From the NCBI GenBank assembly GCA_032173965.1, contig CM063285.1, positions 22,045,660 through 22,109,659 of the forward strand: 64,000 bases of DNA, given 5' to 3'. Of this stretch, positions 52,301 to 64,000 are shown piece by piece. This DNA comes from Sitta carolinensis (lineage: Eukaryota; Chordata; Aves; Passeriformes; Sittidae). The notes beneath the pieces were generated by a model. The model did not search any database. It had not been told where the DNA came from and was given only the letters and a program-made list of their open reading frames with translations. How positions within the stretch are numbered: the first letter of the stretch is position 1; each line of letters begins with the position of its first letter. The position numbers and the translations under genes were made by a program.

Positions 52301-52942
52301 ATTGTGATTAGAGTAGAATGTTCTGAGTTCCAAGTACTGCTAAACCAAATTCTTCAAGGAACAGTCAAGTTGAACATCCTTTCAGAAGTTGATTACACAA
52401 CCACTAAATTTAGTTATGGTTGTTTTAAATACCAATACATCTTAATTTTCAGTTACAGTTAGATTATGTTAGTGGAAGATAAGGCTAGAGTTGTACTCAC
52501 TATTCGACATTGTACTGAACCTGGACATGCATTTTTCAACAAAAGGTATATATTGTTTTTCTCTAATTAGAAACAATAACAAGAAGTCCAGAAAATCCAT
52601 ACTTCAAATTTTAGAAATCTCAGACAAAAGGCAAGAGTCCAGTGACTAAAATCTACCAGGCACAAAAACGGTGGTGTGACAAAACAGTTACACAATTATT
52701 TTCATTTGTTTCTGAATTTCCTATCACTTCGGAAGTCTTCTAGAAGCTGACTTTCAGCTTCTATTACAGCTTATAAATTAGGGTAAAAAGACTACCATTA
52801 ATTCCTTGCAAACTGGATCTTGTCCCTACTGTGTTTCTGTAAATAATAGTAGGTTTTCAGATTAATCCTGTCAAGACTGGGAGGGGTGCTCTGATAATGT
52901 GTCAGATTTGTTACTTTGTACTGGCCATTATCCAGATTATTA

Positions 52943-52996
52943 GGGGGTGGGGGGAGGCAGGGGAGGGGAAGCAGTGATGGGGGGACCAGGAAAGGG
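52943..52996 (+). repeat. G-rich cluster, G-quadruplex motif
   Basis: G runs of 5, 6, 4 and 4 lie at 52943-52947, 52949-52954, 52960-52963 and 52965-52968, separated by loops of 1, 5 and 1 bases. Further runs follow at 52979-52984 and 52993-52996. This meets the standard G3+N1-7 four-run quadruplex pattern in DNA that is otherwise AT-rich. Confidence 0.85.
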
Positions 52997-55900
52997 GTAA
53001 TTTGCTAAATTCTTATTTATGCCATTAGGAAAGCTCAGATAAATTGGGATGGGTGCACTGATATGTAATGCATAGAAGAAACAAAATTATGGAAGCTTAA
53101 ATTACTATTAATGGTGAGTAAAACATGCAGTGTATATGCATTTAGAAGTTGAACTTAAAAGAAATATCAGAAAAGATAAGAGCTGTCTTTAAGAAACCTT
53201 TTTCTAATGACTTCACTTTGTAGTCACATGGCCCTTATAAAATAATTACAATATTTTCATCAAGTTTTAGTGGCTGGAACTAACTTGCAACATTCTGAAT
53301 GTGTTTTTTTCCATTACCCGGTACTTTATGATTTAGAAATTTTAATTTAAACCAGAGAACACAGAAGAAGCTTATATATAAACTTTTGTATGTCATGTAC
53401 TTAATGTGGAGCAGACTTTCTGAATTGCATTCTTATGTTTGATGTTTATTCAATGGAATGTTTATTTTGCTGAAGCATGAGGTCTCTCTCTGACTCTCTC
53501 TGACTCATAAAACCTTTTAGAGCACAAGATGACAAAACATGTTTCTCTCTAGTTTTTCAGTAGTCATCATGACCTATGTGATCAAACTTGAAAGGTTGTA
53601 CAACAGAATAAAGGGAAGGCTAATACTTAATATAATCTGACTCTTTTCTTGAAGAGTCTGTGTGAGTTATCAGACAGTTGAAGCACAGAAAGCAGCAGCA
53701 ACATTTCATTGTGAACAGTTAGTTAGCCTTTCATTTCCAATTTTATTCCATGAAGTAGGTTTTCCTTACTGATATTAAAGATACTAAATATCATATTAAG
53801 GACCGGTTTAATTACACACTGAGAAAAAACTTGAGAAAAAATTCATGTTCTCTCTATATGGCAAGTTAATTCTGTATGTTTAAGAAAGCCAACTTTATCT
53901 GATGGATGGTTCTCTAAATAGAGAATATTAACAAGTAAACCCACTAATAAAGCACTTGAACTTTGATGGGAAACTTATCTGAGATTTAGTACTGTTCCTC
54001 ATAATTCTGGTACTCTGATGTTTAGCTTAAAAAGTGAATAGGCTTTTCAGAAATACCTGTGGAAAAGATCAAATCTTGGTTTTAGTGATACTGACAAAGT
54101 CCATGTTAGTCTTATGGCCAGAGAAATATGCATGTCTCAGAATTGTCCAGAACATTTTTATAAAAAGCTCACAGGATTTGGAAAAGAAAAGTATCTTTTG
54201 ACTACCCTATATTTTGCTTGATACCCTTTTCCTAAAGGATTATTTCTTCTGGTTTAGGATATCATCTTTAAGGCACAGTATTTGATTATCTCATCTGTTT
54301 CTAGACAGTTAAAATAAAACTATCTTATAAGATCTGTGCTCATTATTGTGTGATATCAGACACGTTTGGTGAACAGCACCAGTGCTTATTCTTTGCTCAC
54401 ATTTTACAAGCTTGCAATGTACAGGGCTTACAGTGTAAGCTCTGATGCTTACATTTAACACCATTTTACTTCAGTGAAGCCCCAAGAAATCATTTGGCAT
54501 TCTGGACTTCAGGTAGCTATATCAAAATGTGGTTAATGTGCGGTAAAAACTGCAGAGGTGTGATTTGTTAAGCTATTTCTGATCAGTCTTGGAAGAGTTG
54601 CCATTAAAAGAAATATCTGTGAGAAAATCAGTCATTGTGTCACACTCTGTATGACATTAACAGTCTCTCATTAACAGCATATATGGAATCATGGAAATAT
54701 CCATGCATACGTATTTTATCGCATGGAAGAAACCAGATAATTCTTAAATTAGTCATCGTCATCCTTTCATACTCATTCTTTATGAATATATTTTATGAAA
54801 ATTACCTACTTGATACAGAGGTTTAGTTACTTATGACCAGACCAGAATCTCTGCAGGGTACTGTCTAAGCACCCTGAAATACTTGGGTGTGACCATGTGA
54901 ACAAGAAGACTAAGAATATCCATATCCTTAAACATTAGTATTTATTATTTGTATGCACACACTCTTGTGATTTTTGTGTGATTTCTAGAATTACATTTTC
55001 CAGCTAACTCCATTTTGTAGATAAGAAAACCCATAAAGTGATGGTAAACAGAATGTCACTGTAAATTATTTGTGTCAATCACATCTTCATGGAAGCCTAG
55101 CAGGAAGATTCAGGAGGGCAAATAACATTTTGTATCAGTTCTAATAATTTCTAATTTTTATCCTTCTACTTAAATTTGCATTTTAATTTACATTCCCTTT
55201 CAACTCGAATGTTTATTTTCCTTATGAATGTATATCACTAAAATGTAATAAAGAATACGTAAATCTGCTATGCTGTTTTGTCTTAGGTTCTTGGAGCATA
55301 GAATAAATCTAATTGTTATTGCTCTTCTAGTTGTACTGGAAACATTTATAGTGTTTACTTTAGCTAAAGGAAGTTGGCATGACTTATGTACATTAGTTAA
55401 GAGAATGTTCTGTACAGCTCCTCCATAACATCTGTATTGCTAGCTCCCCTTCTAAACCTCATTCTACATGTATAAAATTTAATCAAAGTTCTGCAGATTA
55501 AAAATTAGGCATGGATGAATCTCTTCCAAAGAGAAGATTCTAAACATAAGGTAATTCTCAGTGACTTAAACCAATGTCCTTTTCTCATTTCTTTCTCTGG
55601 GAGTTTTTTTCATTCCTCTCTAAATTGTTTTAATTGCCTTGAAATTATCTTGTGCTCATCACAAGCCACCAAAATGAACAGGTAAAAGGGACTGTAAGTG
55701 CTGGTCTGTTCTCAGTTTTTGCAACTCCACTACTGCATCATTTAGAAAATATTGTGGCAAAGCTGCTAACAGGGATGTAGGGCTGATGTTAAAAGAGATT
55801 CATCTCAATGTAACATGTTAAGATGAGCTTTAATTAAGATCAACTTTGAAGGCAAATTTCTGAAGGGGCCTTGGTTATTAACTGGATCTCTGCAGGTTTG

Positions 55901-58900
55901 CTTCCAACTTTCAGCTATTTGTAGCTGATGGTTGTATAATGTCCATGTAGTTACTAAGTTTAATATTCAGATGATGTTTCAGGGCTTAAGTTTCTGTCTG
56001 TAGATTCCTACTTGTCTTCTACCAGCTATGCATTTATGTACCTGGAAATATTTAACTTTATATGCTGTTGGGAATGTCATACTACATCAAATAAGTGTTT
56101 TAGGAGCTTTGGTTTTTGGACCCCAGAAAGGAAAACAGAAGCCTGGTGTTCTGTTTGTCCAGATGCTTAAACTGGCATTTTTCCTTTCTTTTTCCTTTCT
56201 GCCCTGAGTTGCCCCAACTTGATTTCTGTTCAGGATTGGCAAGCTAAAGGCAATGCAGTATGTCCTTAAACGAAAATGCACTATCAGCAGCCTACAGTGT
56301 GGGACACCTACTGCAGACTCTTATTGCAATGTTATGGGTATGTTCCAATTTTCATTTCTCTTTCCCCTTCATTTGCGTTCCCTTTCTCCTTCTAGCTCTT
56401 GGAGGGCTACAATACCAGGCAAATCACTTTAGCCATCTTCCATGAACCCATTTTCTAGAGAGTAGTGACTTCCTTTTTATTGCAAAATACAGATACGGAA
56501 ATGGAGCTATGAAGACACTAACTAGCAAACTTCGGTCATGCCACTGCTCTAGAAAGTAGACAAGACCGTATTGCAGCAACTTTTCTCTCCAGAATAAGTT
56601 TTCTGACAGGTAACTAAACAATGAGGGAAGCAGCTTTATGCTGAACCAGGAACACTTTACTGAAATCCACCATAGCAGTAGAAAGCAGATTAACTGTTTT
56701 TCAGTTTCTTCTTTTCCAGTTTTCCTCTGCTGTTTTCCATCTGAAGTACGCTAGTTACTATAGAATAGTTGTTATGGAACACACAGTGTCATTTACATGG
56801 GTCTAAACATTCTGATGTCCACTGGTGCAGTAATAATCCAATTTATTTCATGGTTACGAGTATACAACATGTATTTGGGCAACAGAATTGGAGATGGTAG
56901 AATAAAACGCTAAAATGGCACGGTTCCTACTTTTCACCTTGTAAAGGAAAACAAGTCATGACTAATTTGAATTAGAAAAATTGCCTGTAATTAAATGTTG
57001 GGTGGAAATAAACAGGACAGTAGTGCCTGTTTCCACAGAAATAGTGCTAATAACTTACTGACCTTGCATTTTGATTTTCATAGTTCTCATAATTATGACT
57101 TAGAGCAACAACTTCCAATGGGGATATTTGCTGTGGGAGGAAGACATTCTAGTTTTCAATCTTGCTAAAGGTTGAAAATGCTTTGAGAAAGATTGAAAAT
57201 GCCAAAATGCTTTGCTTTTGGTAAACTCTCACTGGCATGTTTTTCCCAGGAGCTTGCCTCATGGTGTTAAAACTACTTCCACAGCCAGATCTACACTGTT
57301 CTATTATTTTCAGTTGGAGGCAGCCTTGGTGTATTCTTAATGCTCTTTGGAAATACAAATGGTGGAAAAAAGAAAAGTCACTTCCCAAATCACCTGTACA
57401 AGAATTCTACAAAGACTTCTTACTGGATTTAACAGCATTATTTGCCAGTTTAAGAATTTTCCTTTCTTTCATAAGAATGTTTGTTGATAAACTCGTAGAA
57501 ATGACACTGAAATATAAAGAATCACTGACCAGAACATCATGGTGGGTCACATAATAACTCTACCAGATATGTGGTACAGAACTTTTAAAATATTTTAACT
57601 ATTCTGTAAGTGTATGTAATTAGGGTGTCTCAGTTATATCTTATGTATGTTTTTGCATGCAATATCTTAATTTAAAAATGTAGGCTGCTGTTCAGGTTTA
57701 TCTCTGCATGGGGTTTATTGTCCACATTTTTTATTTGTACCCTCATTTAACAATGAGATGGTTAACTTTTAATGAATCTTGAGTTGTCTAATAGATCATG
57801 TACAAAACAAAAAGTAATGATTTAATTTCCAGCTTTAAAAATGTGTAAGAATTAGAGGATAATAAATTTTCACTACAATAAATTATCAAAAACATATTAA
57901 ATATAATCATAAATACAGTTTTAAATCTGTGCTAATCATCCAATATAAAGAGGCCAAGTAGAATACAGCACAAAGTTCCACTGAAAAATTTATTTTGAAG
58001 GAATTAATCTTAGATTCATAGGACATGAAATACCAGACTTAGTATGTAGGATGAGGTTTCTATTTGCAAAGAACCTCTAGATGTAAACCCATTATGTCCT
58101 GTTAAGGAAAAATTGCAGGCTTTGTCGTTTATATGATGAACTTTGACTTCATAACTGTTTTCAGAATTTGAGCAATTAACACAATGAACTTTAGTCTTTG
58201 CTTCAGTTGGATAAAATGCATTTGAAATAACAACTTATTTGCATTTCATTTGAAAGGTTACCATTTGATGACCCAGTAAATGACATAGGTCTGCATCCCA
58301 AACTGTTGATCTCTTTCAAGTACATTAGCTTCAGATGTTCATCCATCTGTAGATTGTATGCAGCTTATTTACATTGCTGGTTTTATGTGAGGGAGGGTAA
58401 GGATATATGCAGTGCTATGCCATATGAATTAGAGAGAATGCTAAAATAAAGAAGGTTTCTAAAGAATTATTAAGCTTCATTGCACTAAAAAATATTAAAA
58501 CTAATATAATCCCATAGATTGCATTTTAGATTATGTATTTAATGCAACAACTATTGTGCATACTTCAATCTGAAGTCACATCAAGATTTTGATTTCATTT
58601 AGTCCTCCGTCTAATGTACTATAAGCTCTTTCTCTCTAAGCACATGTTTTTAAAAATTTATTTTTCACTTTACTGGCTATGTCTCTGTCAGTTTTTCTGT
58701 GTTTTTCTCAGTTGTCTTCATCATAGTCACTACTGTTTCCTCCCTCACATCTCAACATCTCACCTTTCCCATATGTCTTAACTGGAATTTCTGTAGAATA
58801 CTTAAGGCTCATCAAACAGTTGGGAGTCCCTGTCAGGTTGTTGCATTATTTAGATAATAATTCTCTATTGGGACTGCATCAACAATTTTAGACTGGAAAA

Positions 58901-61900
58901 TCTTTACATTAGGACAATTTTCATTCACATCTTCTGTGGTACTGGACAGGTGGTCATTTGATAAATTATAAGGATGCATGTGAAAACAGAAAACTTTTGT
59001 TGTAACCTAAGCTGCATAAAGCTTCTTGTGAAAAGTAGCTGCTCTGAATGCAGCAGGAAAAGAACATAAGATGTCCTTTGGTGCTCAAATATCAACAAGA
59101 AAAATCACTTCAAATCTTAGCACTGGAAACCCAGGTAAGGAAATTCCAGGCAGAACAAGGATATTCTGTGACAGAACCTTGGATTCAGACTGAATGAAAG
59201 GAAGGAAAAACCCAGTTTCTGCAACATGTTGAACAACTCAGTAAGTATTTGAGATAATTCATTTTATATGGCTCTTTGCTTGGACTATTAAATGTTTTCC
59301 TTTTAAATCCAGTTTTCCAGATTTCTTAGATGCATGTCATTCTATTAATGGATGCTGGAAAGCATTAGTAAGTTTGATTGTTGAAAAATTCATTTTAGCT
59401 TTTAAAGAAAATATCTTTCATGACAGATTTTGGAGGTTTTTTTGAGGGAAAGGAAAAAGCTAAGATTACAGCTGGTGTCATTCCATGTTTAGGTAGAGTC
59501 TGAGTGACTTCAGTCTTTAACATATGTAAGGGTATGAAAAGTAATATGTATTTTCAAGTTAGTGAGTCAAATTCAGGTTTCAGTTACCATCTGGATCATT
59601 CCTTTGTTTCATGTCCCCCTTAGTGGACACACCAAGCTCCCTCAGCGTACCTGCCCCTAAGATGTCAAGTTTGTCCCTGGTGGACTATGTCCAGTGTATG
59701 AACTCCTTTTATACCAAAAGTTGTTCTTCTAGTATCTTGAATTTATTTTTTATTGTGCCAGATATTCTGCTACTATTTTTATCAAGGGCTCAGATTTCAG
59801 CTGGTGAGAGAGATGTGCTCAAGAATACAAAGTAGTTGAAAGGCTGACAGTTGATTAGGACAACTTGTAAAATCAGCTATTCTGCTGTTTGCTGATATCA
59901 ATCAGAATTTTATATCGTTAGACTAGGATATCGTTAAATAAGAAAATCTTCAACTAATTTGTTGATACTGGAGATTTCATATCTGCTACAGAATATTACA
60001 CCATCAATAGAACACATTCTTGCAACTAATAGCAGTAAAACACACTACTGTGTTCTTCATGTGGCAGCTCTTATCTGTGCCATGTCACAGATAACACGAC
60101 TTGTAATTCACTTTTATTATGTGTCTCAGTAGTGGTTTACTGGAATCTCCTATGCTCTTCTGCAGAGCTTGAATTGCTTTTTAAATGTCAGGCACAGTGC
60201 AAATAAATATACATGTACAGATAATGTGTAAAAGTACTGCAAGTGACTATTAACTATGGCATATTGATTTATAGCTGTCAATGTTTTCCTGTGTGAATTC
60301 CTTAGTCTTGCTGGATCAAGAGAAAGAAAATTCTTTTTAGCTATAAAATCTGTAGTCTACCAGTGACTCCATGTAGGAGGCTTTTATGTGTAATGCGTTG
60401 ACAGAGAACAATCTGCTGCAAAACACAGCTGTGCTCATTAGTGATAATGTTTTCAAAACAATGTTCCAAATAACAAACTTGCTCAACAGATCTGAGTTAC
60501 AGTTTACCAGAAACTCTACATTTAGCTCTACTGTCCTTTCTTTCCCAGATCATTATTTTCTGCAGAGATTATGGGATCCATTCTCAAAAAAAGCTCTTCA
60601 CTCCATGTTTATTTAACTCAATCTGCACTTTGATATTTAAGGCAATAGGCTTCAGCAACTCTTCTAGGAATAAAGTAATGATCTAGATATAAAACCCAAG
60701 GGGCAAGTTCTATGGTTCCTAAGTTATTGCTAGAGTGTTTCCATCTTCATATGAAGCAAGAATCTCTATCAAAGAGGTTAGTACACTACTCTTAAGGCCT
60801 TGATATCCATCTGTATTTTATATGACTAGATAAAGAGATATATCCAAAGACCAAGATTAGCTACTAGTGTATTCCTGTAAATCCAGAAGTGAATAAAGAA
60901 GGACGGCAAAAACAGTAAGAAAATGTGAATAAAGGTACTCTGAAAATGTTCCTTTTGCGTGGATTCAAAACCTTTCTCTAAATGATAGCATTGTTATTCA
61001 GTTTCCTTCTAAAGGGATAGATGAGACAACAGCATATATTATAAAACTTGTAAGCATGGTCAAATAGTACCAATAAGCCCTATATTAATAGTCACAAGCA
61101 TATACCATAATGCTGGAATGACCAAGATGGGAAAAAACATGAAGAGATTGTTAAAATAGGTCATTATTCAAAAGATTAAAATTAATTTTAATTTTTTTTT
61201 CATTAACTCCCTTTTTTTAAATGAAAATTTCTTTTCCTGTGTTTGAGTATGATATCTTTAAATGGAACTGAAATCAGGGTTGTTATAGAAGAACAATTTA
61301 GAATCTCAGACTTGTACATTCTGTTTAATATTGCATTCTAGACTTTCAAATATATTTATACCTCAAAGATAGTATCTCTTTCTATTTCACCCTTTGGTCC
61401 TATCAAAAGTAATAAAAATGTAAATAAGTGCACGGCACTATCATCATTTTCAGTTAGGTTCTTTATAAGTCAAGAAAATCAACATTAGATTGAATAACTA
61501 GTTGAAATAATTGAATCTTTCTGTCTCAACCACAAGGAAAAAAGGCCAAAATATTAAGCTAGTTCCTATTTGGTTTTTGTGTTCAAGATTTTTTCCTTTT
61601 TAATATTAAATGAGTATGTAAAACCAAATGCATTCCTCAACTCAACATTTATTTGCTATATAAAGCTTCAGCAGTAATGTGTTTTCCTCTTTCATTCTAC
61701 TTGAGTTGATTGAAAAGTTTTACATATTTACCAAGCTCACACTTTGCCTGAGTTAATGAATTATGCAATTAACCATGAATGCAATTTCCTGCATTTTACA
61801 GTAATAGCTTTAATTGTGAAGTGTGATGCTATATAGAGAGAGCTCATTCATAAACTACAGAACACATTAGAACAATTTCTTACGTGGGTGGGTGTTCTTG

Positions 61901-63778
61901 GGCAAACATCTCAGATGAATATGGTAATTTGTCCAATAAACTATTTCTGGGTAATTTTTATGCAAAGGTAGCATTCCTTAGCTACCATATTTTCAGAAGC
62001 ATTTTCATCAGGTTGAATAGGAAACCAATGCTATCTTTGTATGTATATTCTAGTAAATGCATATTTTCTTCCTTACTGTAGGTTTATAAATACACATGGA
62101 CAGGAAGAAAGTGGCAGAGTATGATATCAGTAGGTGCTTATCCCTTATAGTTCTACTGTGAATCATTTAGTGTAATTATCCTCAATGATGTTCAGATTAG
62201 TTAGCACTGAAAGTACTAAATTCTTCATGCTTTTAAGCTAAGAAGTTAGTGAGAAGGAAGTCACAAAATCTTTATTTTGTTACTGAACAATTCTAATGCA
62301 CTAATACAATTACAAATCATTAGTATTTTATTTCACATTACATTTAGTTTGAAACAAATCTGTGATCCCTAAAAAATTAATACCTCTGAGCACACTGTTT
62401 ACACCAAGGAAACAGAAAGACTCATGCAGAATTCAAGAGAGCAGAGAGCTTGGCCATCATGCAACACTATCTTATATTTCATGTCTCTTTTTATGTTTTT
62501 GCAACCTTTACAACAAAATGTTCTCATGTGAATTTTGGCCAGCTAACTTTATCTTTACCTGACTTTCATTTACTCAGTGTATAATTTATAGTTTAGACTT
62601 CAGTGGTTTACCTAATTCGCAAAGTTGCATTTGAGATTATTGTCTACAGCAGGCTTCTCTTTGTATCAAAGTGCTCATACACTTACCTCTTAGACTGTAT
62701 TTTGACCGATCTAGTAGGTCATTGTATACTTTCTGTGATCAAGAATATTTGATTAGAAGTGGTTATAATAAATTTAGAGGCATGGACACAATTGTATTGT
62801 GCTTGCAATAGTCAAACAGCCATTTCAGAAGTGCTCCTGAGGTTGGCTGTAATGTTGGGAACAGGAATCTCAAAACATCATGTCTTTCATCACCTGATGT
62901 CAGTAAAGTCCAGCCTAATATTCAGCTGCCTGGATGTCTGATTTACTCTGGGTACCTCTTGCCACACAGAAACTGAGTACTGGACACCCTTGGCACAGTT
63001 CAGAGACCTAAACAGAGACATTTGGTCATTTAGGATGCTCAGGACAGCCAAGAAATCTGCACTGTCAGTAGTCAGGCAGATGAGTAATGGAGATCTGCAC
63101 ATTTCCAGGTGTCTCAGATGCCCCTGCTTCTGTATCAGAGGATAGCTGAGTCCAAAAATCTCTGTGAAATACACAGTGGGGATTTGGGACACAGTGAATT
63201 AAAGAGCAGCTAAAAGGAGAAATTGGAAAGGAACTCTGCAGGATGGTATTTTTCTAAGGCCTAGCAACCATGAATGTCCATTTGCAGGCTGCCCGCTGCT
63301 TACTTCATCCATATTGGAATCACTGGTTATTTAGAAAGCTTGTTCCAACTGACCTTTCTTTTCCCCAGGTTTCAAACCTCATCTTAATATTGCCCATTGT
63401 GTTTTAAGTTATTTTGCTTTTGTAGCACATGAATTGAGCTGCAAGTACAAAATTTGTACTGGAAAGAAGTAAATTTTTGTTTATTATTTTTTGCAAGTAA
63501 TTTCTGAAAATTCCACTATTTTTGTTTGTTTGCTTGCTTGCTTTTAACAATATCTTGCTTTAATAATGAAGCAACAGTTTCCAGTGAATTTTATGGTAAT
63601 TTTTGGCTTATTATTTAATAGCCTGAGGCAAGACTGAAAGTAATAGACATTCTTCCAAAGCAGGGAGGAGTGGCAGTAATGATAAATCTCTTTGGTATTA
63701 TTGCTGTTATGAGCCATTTTCAAAAGCTTATGATGCAGACATGCAAGCATTAAAGCACCCAAATATTTTTTAAAAATT

Positions 63779-63792
63779 ATATATATATATAT
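63779..63792. repeat. Short (AT)n run
   Basis: About seven AT dinucleotides follow an A-rich stretch. It is a simple microsatellite. Confidence 0.85.
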
Positions 63793-64000
63793 TCACACAT
63801 ATGCAACAACCTTGTGTAAAGTCCTAATGATTTCCAGCTTAACATCTGAAAACAATTGCATAACTATTTCATATTTTTTCAAATCTTAGAACATGCGTCC
63901 TTGAACATTAGGAATTTCTCAGGCACCAGATGACTGTAGCACAAGTCATTTCATTACTTTATGCTTTTGTTTGAGGATGAATGCATGGTAAATACTCATC

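Larger units (their letters stand above)
49310..64000. other. Intergenic, no recognised gene
   Basis: About 14.7 kb of AT-rich DNA without a convincing exon. It contains a G-rich cluster at 52943-52996, a short CTCTCTGA repeat near 53486-53506, TTTG/TTGC simple sequence near 63520-63545 and an (AT)n run at 63779-63792. Two stretches, 58150-58290 and 61741-61860, have the texture of regulatory sequence. The minus-strand open frame at 62890-63192 (100 codons) is unrecognised. No SPOCK3 exon was found. Confidence 0.55.

Noticed and set aside
4660..64000. Exons of SPOCK3 on the minus strand
   Set aside because: I looked for the acidic C-terminal coding exon and for thyroglobulin and Kazal-type cysteine patterns, and found nothing bounded by splice sites.
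1..64000. Bacterial-type systems: operons, CRISPR arrays, phage or plasmid modules
   Set aside because: Spliced exons, LINE and LTR remnants and low gene density show vertebrate nuclear DNA. No repeat-spacer pattern was seen.

Overview
The window looks like avian nuclear DNA: AT-rich, non-coding for most of its length, with spliced coding exons only at the left end. The bird assignment rests on CR1 LINE fragments and on ERVL-type LTR pieces that resemble families common in Neoaves, including songbirds. Family names come from recognition by eye; no database was searched.

Layout. Positions 1-507 are intron. Positions 508-758 and 2412-2546 are the last two coding exons of a tolloid-family metalloprotease, best matched by TLL1 (tolloid-like 1), on the + strand. 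They encode the fifth and last CUB domain and a short basic C-terminal tail, and are separated by a 1,653-base intron. The 3' UTR starts at 2547; AATAAA signals near 4383, 4408 and 4648 are candidate ends. From there to 64000 I see no convincing exon on either strand. In other vertebrates the next gene beyond TLL1 is SPOCK3 in the opposite orientation, so this is probably the left part of the TLL1-SPOCK3 intergenic interval.

The intergenic part holds retroelement remnants. These are: the U3 half of an ERVL-type LTR (about 11200-11600); a compact solo-LTR-like sequence with CCAAT box, TATA box and AATAAA (about 25509-25850); a dense cluster at 29735-34500 with an LTR R-U5 half, a CR1 3' end, two CR1 ORF2 pieces in inverted orientation that cover overlapping parts of the element, and an older CR1 ORF2 piece on the minus strand; and a minus-strand LTR-like block (about 37040-37545). 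Low-complexity features include a 173-base polypurine tract (49137-49309), a G-quadruplex-type G cluster (52943-52996), a 22-base AT palindrome (21306-21327) and a TATC microsatellite (about 35818-35842).

I found no RNA genes, CRISPR arrays, operons or other novel gene system. Most open reading frames of 60-120 codons here are what AT-rich non-coding DNA gives by chance. The most interesting items are structural: the inverted CR1 pair, the two complementary LTR halves, the LTR with intact promoter motifs, and a few stretches that could be regulatory and need conservation data.
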